From NCBI RefSeq assembly GCF_030848805.1, contig NC_092368.1, forward strand, positions 15,245,341 to 15,309,340: DNA of 64,000 bases. Reading direction: 5' to 3'. The position numbers were made by a program, and so were the translations under genes. The stretch is from Temnothorax longispinosus (taxonomy: Eukaryota; Arthropoda; Insecta; Hymenoptera; Formicidae). Positions 11,301 to 21,245 of the stretch are shown in pieces (the stretch's first letter is position 1; each line of letters starts with the position of its first letter). The notes beneath the pieces are model-generated. The model was not told where the DNA came from. It saw only the letters and a program-made list of their open reading frames with translations, and did no database searches.

Positions 11301-14300
11301 ATACAGTTTTTATATTAATAGAATACTTGTAAATGCTATTAATTTTAAGTTAAGATTAATTTACTATATTAAAAAAATTTTAGTACTATATGGAAAAAAT
11401 ATTTATTATATATATTTGTATATATAATACATTTTAATTATTTCAAGATTTATATTGGCTGCGTTCGGGGAGCGCGCTATTGGCGCTATTTGCTTATTCT
11501 ATCCTTGTTTTATACCTAATGAGCGATAAAGATAAAATGATGCAATAGCGCTAATAGCGCGCTCCCCGAACGCAACCATTATCTATGAGATTACTTTCTA
11601 TAAGATATTTTACTGATAAAATTTAAAAAGTATTTATTATATAATGTTATTTTTTAAGCAATTGATTATTACTCTCACGTGCTTAAAAACAAAATAATTT
11701 TTTATCTTTAAAAGAAACTATATTGATATATCTATACTAATCAACAAAAAATAAAAAATATATGTCAAATACTCAAATTGTTAAACTTTTAAACCATATT
11801 TTAAAAAATGGCAATATAATTTTAAAGAACAAAATAACGTGATTTTTGGTCCACAGAACGATAAAAATAAAACATTTTTACATTAAAGTATGAGCTTCAA
11901 GCATCAAAATTATTTTTCAATTTTTTGCGGAGATAATTTTTAGCCGAGTTCTAGCTGTTTGAAAATTAGACAGTGTATTCATATAATAAAAATTTTATCG
12001 TTTAATCGATTGTATATTAATAATATTTCATATAATAAAATTCTTTTTATGTTATTACTATAAAGATTCTATGATGGGTATCAAGTTGGAACCAAATAAA
12101 AACAATGACTATCTAAAAGCAGTTAAAAGGTATTAACATTTTTTTCTATTCTAAATGCTCATAATTAATAAAATTGTGTAACATCAATATTATTCAATAA
12201 GGGAGACTGGGGTGAAGTCGTCACTATTTTTTCGGTGCCGATTTTTAACAACAAAACAAATAATTTTAATTAAATGTGGTATACCGTTGTAAAGAGTGAA
12301 CCCTTAGCTACAAAATTTATACGGACATTTTTGGTCTACGTCGCTTTGTTCAACTGGTATAAAGTGAAAACGACAAAGGTGCAAAAATTGAAATGTCAAA
12401 ATTGCCGGGGCGAAGTCGTCACTTCATTCTCGAACTGAATTTTAAATGAAAATTCATAATTCCAATCATGAAAAATGATTGAATACATTTTATTAATTAT
12501 TTTTTAATAGAAAAATGGAAACATTAATTAAAAACACGATGGCGGAAAATAATTACAAGAAAAGCGCACACACTTATGTGCCCTACGCTCGCACGTTTTT
12601 CGTCAGCTCTATTCTGTCATCTCTGAACACCACGCAGCACATATTATCCAAGTTCTCGCCGGAATCTGACCACTGCTGCTTCTTTGACTTTGATTTTCAC
12701 CGGAACCCTCCATGATAGGGCTTGGTGATGACTTTGCCCCGGATACAAGTTTCAAATTTGGTCGCTCATGAAATATTAGAAATCAATGAAAATAAAAACA
12801 AAACTTCACTGGATTCGTGTTCAGCATGCATTACTCTTTAGAATCACTTACTTTGAGATTCGAAGACACAATATATAATATTTAAGATATTACAAATTTT
12901 CGACGCGCAAAAAATTTTACTTTTGACCTCCGAACGTTTGCCTTGATAAGAATCACAACATGGCACATAATCTCACTAAACTACGTTGGTCACATGGGCA
13001 CCATAAGCCGCGCTTACAGTATTAATGGCGACATACAATGGTAACATATACAGATTTCGAGATAATTGCAATGACGACTCCGCCCCGGTGACAACTTCAC
13101 CCCGGTCTCCCCTACGAATAAATCTATTTGAATAAAATTTTTATATTTTCCTAAAAAAAAATACATTTGTATATATACCTAAAAAAAATTTTGGAGAAAT
13201 TTATTTAAAGTTAATTTTTGCTATACGTAAATTATATAATATTTATCATGTTACTAAACAAACTATATTTTTTTTCTACAAAAGACTATTCTGTAACGCA
13301 AAAATTTAAAAGAATCTGAAACTTTGCGTAATTATATTCTATATGTATATTAAGATGTCCTAACACTTCTAACAATACAATGATTTTTTATTTTTTATAC
13401 AATAAATCGGTCTTATTAGATTTTAGGTCTAGGGTCAGTGTTGGGCCCAGTTAAATTTTCTAAATGGAAATAAAGGGAAAAGTGATACAGGACTTTTTAA
13501 CTTTATTTGATCTCAAGAATACGCTGTTGCAAAAGTTGGAGTACTGTTGCAACAGTATATTTTTGAGATACAATTAAGTTAAAAATTCCTGTACCACTTT
13601 TCCTTCTCGACGAACAATTATCGAGATATCGTGTAAGCTAAATATTGAAAAGTTGCCAAGTTTTCCTTGAATATCTCAAAAGTATATGTAAGGCAAATAA
13701 CGAAATGTTTCTGACAAAAGTTATTCACATTAAGTAATAGAAAGAAATACAAGAAATAAAATGATACAATAAAGTATGGAGATTTTTATTTAAATTTTAC
13801 TTGAGTCTTACTGGGCCCAACACGCGCGCAGCAGACCCAAAATCTAATAAAATCGTTTATTGGCCCCCTCTGAATCTTCCAATTTTTATCTGAAACGTTT
13901 TTCTAATAAACCAATTCTTTCTGAGATAATTGACGGAGATGATTGGCACACGAAATAAAACTTACACTGTATTATAGTTTTACGTAAAAAATTTAAAATA
14001 TGTATTTTTTTTACCAGAATTTATACGAAATATTATATTATTAACTATATCTACTAATTTGGAACAAGAGAAAAAATATCTACAATTATTAGATACGACC
14101 TGATTTTCATTGAAAGAAAAATTTTATAAAACATTTGCAAATGTTTCTGATATTATTATGCTTTTACATCTTAAATTAAATTTAATTTGCAAAATCCTAT
14201 TTTAAAATTATAATTGTTTAAAATCATATAATTATCAATATATCACCAAAGATACAATCCGTTTTTTATATTATAAAAGGTTGTAATGCATGTATGTAAT

Positions 14301-17300
14301 ATACATATAAAGGTTATTTACGTAATTAGACTTTACATATTGCTACGTATTTAACATCGTTGCGTGTATTGCAAAAACTTACAAAGAAAAAAAAATATAT
14401 ACGTGGTCTGTTTAAAAAGTAATAAAACTGAATTTTTTTCTCAATAACTAGTAACACTGTCAAAACGAAACTACAGTGGATCGAAAGCTACATTCATACT
14501 CTACTTTTAATTAAAATTTCAAGTTGATAACATTAACTTGTGATTCTACATTCATTTGTTTTGTATAACTGTATGTTTGAGTGATGCGCGTCATGAAAAT
14601 GGAACATAAGAAAATCGAGCAGCGTTATGCGAAGTTTAACATAGCAAATTCTGTTGTCAAATTTCAGGATAACGTGACAGAGAAATATTTGAGAAGTTGA
14701 CAGTGGTTTGAATCACCAAATTGTTTATGTCATTGTTGGTCCAGAACGGGATTCATTTTTATAACTTCACCGTCATCTAAAAATGCCTTGTGCCGGGTAT
14801 AGAATTTGATCTCTGTAAGTCTGTTTCAACTTCTTAAATGTTCCCATCGCATTGTCCTAGAGTTTGACATATAATTTGGTTACATAACGCTGCTCGCTAA
14901 TCGATCTTATGGCGTCACCCAAACATACTGTTATACAAATGATTGTAGAATCACAAGTGTTAATGTTATCAACTTAAAATTTTAATTGAAAGTAGAGTAT
15001 GAATGTAGCTTTCGATCCACTGCAGTCTCGTTTTGACAGTGTTACCAGTTGTTGAGAAAATAATTCAGTCTCATTATACTTTTTAAACAGACTACGTATG
15101 TATATAAACTGTAAACCATCATCAAACAGCGCTGGGTAAAACTAGTATAAATAGTGTACGTCCTTATCTTATCTTGCAAAAATAAATACAAGAATTATCT
15201 TATATTTTGCAACACAACTTTATGATACATGGTTGAATATGGCGCAATATAAGCTTTAATATAATTTTATAACTTAAAGGTTTTTTTATAATATTCAAAA
15301 ACAATAACGAGTGTTGAAGGCATTTTTGAATAATTAAGATACACTATTGTAAAATACATTTAAAATGATGAAATTTTTATTTAAGCTATTTTTTCATACC
15401 TCGTTTTTCATCTTCTCGTTTCGATGACATTTACTTAGAAATGCAAAAATCGATTCTCTTTAAAGCGTCATCTACAATACACAGAGTAAGCGTAGAGTAA
15501 GGAGTAAGAGTAGGCAGGAGTAAGCGTTATAGCCTGTTGCGTCCTGATTGTCTAAGCGTAAGTGTAAGAGTAAAAGTAGAAGTAGGAGTAAAAAATAAAA
15601 TTAATTTATTTTGCTTACGCCTTTATGCCAGCTCTCTTAAACCAAAAATAGCCCTCTTACGCCTACTGTTACTCCTTACTCCATGCTTATTCCGTGTATT
15701 GTAGACGACGCTTAAGAGTAGAATATTTTTATTCCTAAAACCGCTTTGTAGCAAAAAAAATTATTTTGTGTTATTAGAACTTAGATAATGCGTTTCGCAT
15801 TAACTGATTGCGATACCATTGTATACGCGTGCATATCCGATATTGTAATCAGCCCATTGCGATACCGCGTCGTTGCGTTCACATTAACTATTATATGAGT
15901 CACTGAAGAGGGCTCGATTTAGGGCCGAAACGTTTGATTGATCTTAATGTTTTAATGTTTTGACTGCAAATATAATTTTTCCGCATATTCGATCCTGCGT
16001 CGGCTCTCATAGCCAATTATTTCTTAACTTAAACTTAGATAACACATATATAATTATGCAAAGTTTCACGTTGTTTCATTAAAAAACAATGTTTTAGGTA
16101 AACAAATTATTTTGTGTTATTTGGACTTAATACTCTACATATATAATTATGCAAAGTTTGACATTGTTTCATTAAAAACGATGTTTTAGGTCAAAAAATA
16201 TTCTTTCACATAGAATAAGGAATACATCATTATTTTCTGATGTTATATTCAATCTCACTGCTTTGGGAGGCAAACAGAAAGAAGATACAAATTTGGTGTA
16301 TTCTCTTACTGATGAGGTATATGATAATTATATTTGTTAACATTCTGAATTATTTTGTCCATTATGTAATTTATTATTATACAGATGATACAGCAACGCA
16401 TACATAAACTAAATAGTTCGAATATACTCGAGGATGAAAATAATCAAATTTGTAAGTTTATCACCATTTTACATAAAATATGATCTTTATGAAAATGCAG
16501 CGTTTGCAAAATGACAACAAAATTAATTGCTTGAAGCTGTCCTTAAAGCAATATTAAAATGCTATGTTTTACTTTATACATCGTACGTGTAAGAAATCGT
16601 TTTTTCCTAAATTTAATTTCAATTTTTAAGTAGGAAGTATACAATTTAATCTTAAAGTTTACTAACACAAGATTAAATAAGTGATAAACATTTTAATTCA
16701 TATTCATACTATTCGTTATATAATATAGATAGAACGTGCTTCGATATCCTGATGGAAGCATCTCCCAAAGAAAATTTCACGTCAGAGCAGATTCGCGATA
16801 TTGTAATAACGATGCTATTAGCGGTACGTACAATATTTCATGATATTTATAAATAAATAAATATTAAAATAGTTATGTACCCATAGGCCAGTGACTCAAT
16901 CAGTATTGCGATGAATTTTGTTATCTTCATGTTAGCAAATTTCCCAAAAGTACAAGTATGTATGTTCATTCCAAGACAATTGAATTTACTAATTAAATAA
17001 ACGAAGCGTTGTAAACTGATAATTTTAAAATATAAAAAATAATTAAATAATAATTAAAACAACATTTTTTTATTATATTTATTATTTTATTATAATATTT
17101 ATTATATCACGTTTGTGTTGTGATGTTTATCACCGTTTTGAATGAACCATTATATTATTATAGGTTTGTTGTTAACCTAATTTAACTTGTAATTGTATAA
17201 ATATTTACAAAAATATCTAAGCTTATAAAGAAATTAAGTTAATTAACATCAGCCTTATATAAAACGTATATTTAACAATTTTTTGTATGTTTGTATTTGC

Positions 17301-18392
17301 AATATGCATAATATTTTATTAAGATTAAATATTTTAATAGAATTATGCAAATATCTAGATTAGCATATATTAATAGCAACACTTCGTTTATGACTAAAAT
17401 AAAATCTAAATGCAATTAATAAAAAGTCTATTAAATATTATTTGCATTTATGTAAATTAATATTTCACGTCATAAAGGAAAAAGTACTCGAAGAACTATT
17501 GGAAATTTATGGTACAGAAACGATAAAATCTGTACCAATTAAATATGACGATTTACAAAAGATGCATTATTTGGACCGAGTTATTAAGGAAACAATGCGC
17601 ATTTTCCCTGTTGTTCCTATAATTGGAAGACAAGCCAAAGAAGATTTAAAAATAGGTTTGTTTACTTTTTATAAATATAAGCAAATGTATATTTATTGTT
17701 AACTTCTCTTCATAAATAAATTAAAAATAATAAGAAAATTGAGAGATATTTATTTCGATATTTAACAAATTGCAAAATTACAAATGATATTATTCTTATT
17801 TTACTAACTGTAAGATTAAAAAATAATAAAATATAGACATTCAAATATCCTACATGAAATATCGCTTTGTCAGTTTTATGTACATATCCATTATATAATA
17901 ACAATTTTGAGTTGTACTATTTAACATTATTAAGTTTTTATTGTAGTAATTTTAGTAATAAAAAATACATATTTTAGGAGAAGTTATTTTACCAAAAGGA
18001 ACAAATATTTTCATACCAATTATTAAAATGCACCGAAACGAAAAATATTGGCCGAATCCATTAATGTTCGACCCGGACAGATTTCTTCCAGAAAGAATAA
18101 AAAGTCAATCGTATTATTACATACCTTTTAGTGATGGACCGAGGAATTGCATAGGTAGTCTTCAATAAATCACAAAGTATTATGATAAAATTGATTTACA
18201 TATAATTGCAAATTTACAGGTATGAAATATGCAATGATGTGTATGAAAGTTGTCTTAGCAACGTTGGCACGAACATTCGTATTCAAAGTAAATAAAAGCG
18301 TTAAGATTGATGAAATAAAATTGAAGTTTAGCACGACAATATCTACAGAGAAACCTTTAAAAGTCAAACTTGAGAAGCGGTATTTCCAATAA
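5360..18392 (+). CDS. Cytochrome P450, CYP4 type (12 exons, 499 aa)
   Basis: This is a microsomal haem mono-oxygenase, likely acting on fatty acids, hydrocarbons or xenobiotics at the ER membrane. Exons: 5360-5525, 8140-8246, 8538-8625, 11046-11234, 12066-12129, 16190-16316, 16385-16451, 16729-16823, 16887-16955, 17478-17655, 17978-18154 and 18220-18392. All introns are GT-AG, phases match and the total is 1500 nt. Residues about 7-25 form the membrane anchor, followed by the PGP hinge (37-39). The ExxR motif is E362-R365. FDPDRFLPE gives the PERF region, and FSDGPRNCIG (434-443) is the haem-ligand loop with C441. The I-helix motif is AASDSI (301-306) rather than the usual AGxDTT. Length is normal for the family. 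The introns hold many mobile elements, yet no exon is broken. The CYP4 call comes from motif style (IDKS, MGIKL, YAMMCMK) and the subfamily is unknown. AATAAA at 18559-18564 may be the poly(A) signal. Confidence 0.92.
6804..7492. mobile_element. Nested MITE with CACTGAGAA ends and TA target duplication
   Basis: The ends CACTGAGAAC... and ...TTCTCAGTG are inverted copies (about 20 bp with mismatches), flanked by TA at 6802-6803 and 7493-7494. The interior contains several ACAGTAATNATTAC-like motifs and a degenerate tRNA-like segment. TA duplication and size fit a Tc1/mariner-type non-autonomous element. It sits inside the 6037-8008 element. Confidence 0.6.
7117..7187 (-). pseudogene. Degenerate tRNA-like segment
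   Basis: Read on the minus strand, TAGCTCAGCGTTAGCA resembles a tRNA A box, and GGTTCAAATCCC about 40 nt downstream is a good B box. The T stem and anticodon arm do not pair properly, so this is a tRNA-derived repeat (SINE-like head) or pseudogene rather than a working tRNA. Confidence 0.4.
8344..8423. repeat. Perfect 80-bp palindrome without spacer
   Basis: The left 40 bp and right 40 bp are exact reverse complements meeting at GTA|TAC. It lies in P450 intron 2, between exons 2 and 3. It could extrude as a cruciform or be a minimal hairpin MITE. Confidence 0.85.
8811..9540. repeat. Dispersed repeat, copy A, in P450 intron 3
   Basis: The segment from GAGGTGTCCCATTTAAAAC onward is homologous, in inverted orientation, to about 13430-13960 in the same gene. 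Shared parts include GGGGGCCAATA, TTCAAGGGAAACTTG-like and AGCTTACGA-like phrases. Within this copy, 9120-9170 and 9470-9530 are also inverted relative to each other. The class is unknown. Confidence 0.55.
9605..10838. mobile_element. Inverted-repeat element with nested palindrome
   Basis: About 150 bp at 9605-9755 recurs in inverted, diverged form at 10685-10838 (shared GAATCTATAAAGGTCTAGAG-like and ACTTCGGAGATATCA-like phrases). Inside lies a palindrome at 9832-10042 whose arms of about 75 bp match almost perfectly. No transposase frame is visible, so this is a non-autonomous element with a younger hairpin insertion. Confidence 0.55.
9832..10042. mobile_element. Hairpin MITE, arms about 75 bp
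   Basis: CACGGAGAAAATTTTATAGT begins the left arm, and its reverse complement closes the right arm at 10042. The arms differ at about one position over roughly 75 bp, and about 60 bp of loop separates them. Near identity implies a recent origin or gene conversion between arms. Confidence 0.7.
11457..11577. mobile_element. 121-bp MITE with GGCTGCGTTCGGGGAGCGCG ends
   Basis: The left end GGCTGCGTTCGGGGAGCGCG and right end CGCGCTCCCCGAACGCAACC are inverted repeats. Pairing continues through GCGCTATT and AATAGCGC. The trinucleotide ATT flanks both sides (11454-11456 and 11578-11580), fitting a 3-bp target duplication. The element is in P450 intron 4. Confidence 0.7.
12201..13111. mobile_element. 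Non-autonomous DNA transposon with GGGAGACYGGGGTGAAGT ends
   Basis: Left GGGAGACTGGGGTGAAGTCG and the reverse complement of the right end (GGGAGACCGGGGTGAAGTTG) match over about 22 bp. The element is 911 bp, inside P450 intron 5. The open frame at about 12515-12715 matches no transposase I know. The terminal bases match those of the 6037-8008 and 42234-42544 elements although the interiors differ. Confidence 0.7.
13430..13960. repeat. Dispersed repeat, copy B, in P450 intron 5
   Basis: This is homologous in inverted orientation to 8811-9145. It contains the same TTATTGGCCCCC, AAGCTAAATATTGAAAA and CTTGAATATCT phrases, plus an internal duplication of a CTGTTGCAA stretch. It is not coding. Confidence 0.5.
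14402..15096. mobile_element. Tc1/mariner-like MITE with ~200-bp inverted arms
   Basis: The ends CGTGGTCTGTTTAAAAAGTA and (reverse-complemented) CGTAGTCTGTTTAAAAAGTA are flanked by TA on both sides (14400-14401 and 15097-15098). The arms extend about 200 bp with scattered mismatches. The centre includes a short frame near 14584 that resembles a decayed transposase start but is interrupted by stops. It lies in P450 intron 5. Confidence 0.75.
15464..15712. mobile_element. MITE with AGCGTCRTCTACAATACAC ends
   Basis: The left AGCGTCATCTACAATACACA and right ends are inverted copies over about 55 bp. TAA flanks both sides (15461-15463 and 15713-15715), the kind of 3-bp duplication seen with PIF/Harbinger-type elements. 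The arms are largely built from repeated GTAAG/GAGTA units. Confidence 0.7.
15789..16031. mobile_element. 243-bp retroposon with 11-bp target duplication
   Basis: AACTTAGATAA at 15778-15788 is repeated exactly at 16032-16042, bracketing a 243-bp insert. The insert contains CTGAAGAG, then the stem GGCTC/GGGCC, then GAAACG (15902-15931), so it is related to the hairpin motifs at 4228 and 4754. A long, non-TA duplication indicates target-primed reverse transcription. It could be a small Penelope-like or retrozyme-like element. Confidence 0.6.
16043..16200. repeat. Short tandem duplication before P450 exon 6
   Basis: TATATAATTATGCAAAGTTT...ATGTTTTAGG occurs twice (about 16047-16098 and 16139-16190). 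A TTATTTTGTGTTATT phrase is also repeated, at about 15760 and 16108. Only the second copy's TTTTAG is used as the exon 6 acceptor; the first copy is a potential decoy acceptor. Confidence 0.6.
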
Positions 18393-18575
18393 AATAATGT
18401 AAGTATATATGTAAAGATTATGTTAAATATAAGAGATTATATATTTTTGTACAATATTCTTCGCACGCGCGCGCATATATTATGTTGATGCATACATTAG
18501 GTTGGCTTCAATTTAATATTTTTTTTACTTTGTAATATTGTAAGAAGTGGAATGTAACAATAAAATGTATTGAAG

Positions 18576-18580
<5 letters not shown>

Positions 18581-18623
<43 letters not shown>
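18581..18623. repeat. (CT)n microsatellite
   Basis: An uninterrupted CT run of about 43 bp lies just downstream of the P450 poly(A) signal. Confidence 0.95.
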
Positions 18624-18626
<3 letters not shown>

Positions 18627-19009
18627 ATTTTTAGCTTTTATTAATTTTTAATGCGTTTAATTCTTAACAAAACGATTAATTTATTATTTTAACTTATGAC
18701 TATAATTCATGTTTTTAGAAACTAAAAAACTTTGTTACTATTCTCAACGTGAATTTTAGTTGCATATTTTGTTTTCATGAGTAGTTATTTTGTTCTTTGT
18801 ATTTTATATGTATGTATATATACCTATATAATGACCAACAAATCGGTACATTCATTGACTCTATTTATATTGGATTTCATTTTTAAGTATGGTCACGCTT
18901 TATAACAACGACGAAAATTGTCATAACTTTTTGATTACGACTTGTAATAATTTGTATACCGCCGAAATAATTGACTTTTTATATTTATGGCTTATTATCA
19001 GCTTTTTTG

Positions 19010-19400
19010 CGTAGGATAGGAAAAATGTTAGCACACCCTGAGGACCGTTCCCCAGGAGTTATGTGGGGCTTGCACCCACTAAAAAACCCACCCCTCTGAC
19101 AACCAGCCTCTGGTGTGCCAGGGACTTGGAGATGCACTGCGAAGTAATACGTCATAATAAAATCATCAGCTATTGTATCTCCCAATCTTTGTTTCGATAT
19201 AATGTATTTGTTTCCGACAAATTATTTAGTTATGAGACTAATTTTATATTTCTGTATAATTTTTTCATATTCATTGTAATGTAATTTTATTGATTTGACC
19301 CAGAATGTTCTGATGAAAACTAACATAAGTATAAGTCGAAACGTAAACGATTGTTAATTATTCTTGCCATTTAATAAATTATTTTTATTTTTATTAACAA
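19010..19400 (+). mobile_element. Possible retroposon tail
   Basis: A GC-richer patch (GAGGACCGTTCCCCAGGAG, then a CACCC-rich part) is followed by CTGATGAAAAC ... AGTCGAAACG at about 19310-19343 and then an A/T-rich tail ATTTAATAAATTATTTTTAT. The CTGATGA/GAAAC pair again resembles a hammerhead-type core. Boundaries are uncertain and no coding potential is seen. Confidence 0.3.
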
Positions 19401-20513
19401 CATATATTTCTTGTATTTTTTTTAGCATAGACGTATATGCTCGGAGATTTTCTATAACCTTCATATTTTAGTTATTTAATAATTTAATAGTTTTGATTTG
19501 AGAAAGAAAACCCCGCGAAAAACGATCTAATATGAATCTAACTAAAATCATATTAAATCATATTTAATTTGGGTAAAATTCAAATTAAATCCAGATTTTA
19601 TATTAAAATTATATTTGTTTAAATACAGTTTTAATTTGCACTTATTAAAATCAGTAATGTAGATTAAATATGATCCACAATAAAATAGGGCTTTAATAAA
19701 AATTTAATTAGATCACTTATGTGGATCATATAACACTTTGAATCAAATATGGTTTTAATTTGTATTTAATAAGATAACTTATGTGGATTATATATGATCC
19801 AGAACCATACATGATGCAGAATATTTATATATAAGACTTTAATAAAAAGTTAATGTGTTCTGTATGCGACTTTTACTCGATTCAATTGCGGCTTTAACCC
19901 AAAGGGCCTAGCGGAGTAAGCATGTGAAATCGGCCCTTGATCATACAGAGCTGACATTAATGTCACAAGTTAGTACCAATATGATAAAACTTTCCACCAA
20001 ATATTATTTTAAAAAATTCATTTTTTTAGAAGTTATGCAGGGAGAAAGTAAAATAAAGAAATATATTTTTCTCGAAAACCACTTGACCGATCTTGATGAA
20101 AAAAATATATGTTATGTAGACTAATAAAACTAATTAACAAAAAAAATGTCCAAAATGTTTGCCAAAAAAAAGACAAAAAAAAATATTTGAATTTTTAAAT
20201 ATTTTTTTTTAGGGTGATATTTTCGAGGTACTCCTTTGAAATTGTTACGAAAATTTCTCTTAAAGTGTCCACTATAACATATTTTTTTCAATTTTTTTTA
20301 AATGGTGGAACATAGTTAAAAATACGAAAATCGTAAGCGTCGCGTCACTCCGGCGCACAGTGCAGTGCCATTCCGCGTTGCGGGTGTTCGATGTAACTTT
20401 ACTAGCACATATGTACGTCTGCAATTAGCCTATAATATGTATACTTTTTAAATTTTATAGTTTCCAGAGTTTACCACGTGGAGGTTGCAGTACGGTTTTA
20501 AACTCCTTATTGG

Positions 20514-20770
20514 GGTGCTTTTTTAACGTGAGTCCCCTCGCCTTTCACTACGTTTCCGTAAAATCAGGGTGCTTTTTTAACGTGAGTCCCTTCGCCTCTC
20601 ACTACGTTTCCGTAAAATCGGGGTGCTTTTTTAACGTGAGTCCCTTTGCCTTTCACTACGTTTCCGTAAAATTAGGGTGCTTTTTTAACGTGAGTCCCTT
20701 TGCCTCTCACTACGTTTCCGTAAAATCGGGGTGCTTTTTGAATGTAAGACCCCTCGTCTCTCATTACAGC
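20514..20770. repeat. 54-bp tandem array, left arm
   Basis: Units of GGGTGCTTTTTTAACGTGAG... repeat at exactly 54-bp spacing (for example the AACGTG phrase at 20525, 20579, 20633 and 20687). A fifth, diverged unit has GAATGTAAG in place of AACGTGAG. Because 54 is 18 codons, a frame stays open across the array, but that follows from the period and is not evidence of a protein. Confidence 0.9.
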
Positions 20771-21041
20771 CTACACCTACGATTTATTTAATCTTCTTCA
20801 CTATCACTGTCTATTACTGGAATGTTATTTGTTTTCTTAAACAGATCGCTAATGGGCTACGAACAATTGGATGCTGCTGTCATATTGCTGCAATTATATA
20901 TTATCTATCTCATGCAAGATATTTAGCGAAAATTTTGAAACCAGCAGAAATACTGAGCGATCTGTTTAAGAAAAAAATAACATTCCAGTAATAATAGACA
21001 GTGATAGTGAAGAAGATTAAATAAATCGTAGGTGTAGGGTG

Positions 21042-21245
21042 TAATGAGAAGCGAGGGGTCTTACATTCAAAAAGCACCCTGATTTTACGGAAACGTAGTG
21101 AGAGGCGAGGGGACTCACGTTAAAAAAGCACCCCGATTTTACGGAAACGTAGTGAGAGGCAAAGGGACTCACGTTAAAAAAGCACCCCGATTTTACGGAA
21201 ATATAGTGAGAGGCGAGGGGACTCACGTTAAAAAGCACCCCAATA
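21042..21245. repeat. 54-bp tandem array, right arm
   Basis: This is the inverted counterpart of the left-arm array, with three regular units and the same diverged inner unit. It has one unit fewer than the left arm. Confidence 0.9.

Noticed and set aside
14584..14700. Remnant of a mariner transposase in the 14402-15096 MITE
   Set aside because: Only a short stretch resembles a transposase start, followed by stops; too weak to call as a coding remnant.
20510..20791. 93-codon open frame across the 54-bp array, reading as an 18-residue repeat protein
   Set aside because: The period is a multiple of three, so any frame without a stop in one unit stays open. The mirrored array gives a similar frame on the other strand, and no splice or start context supports translation.
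20514..21245. CRISPR-like direct repeats
   Set aside because: The units are contiguous with no unique spacers, lie in a eukaryotic foldback element and occur as inverted arrays.
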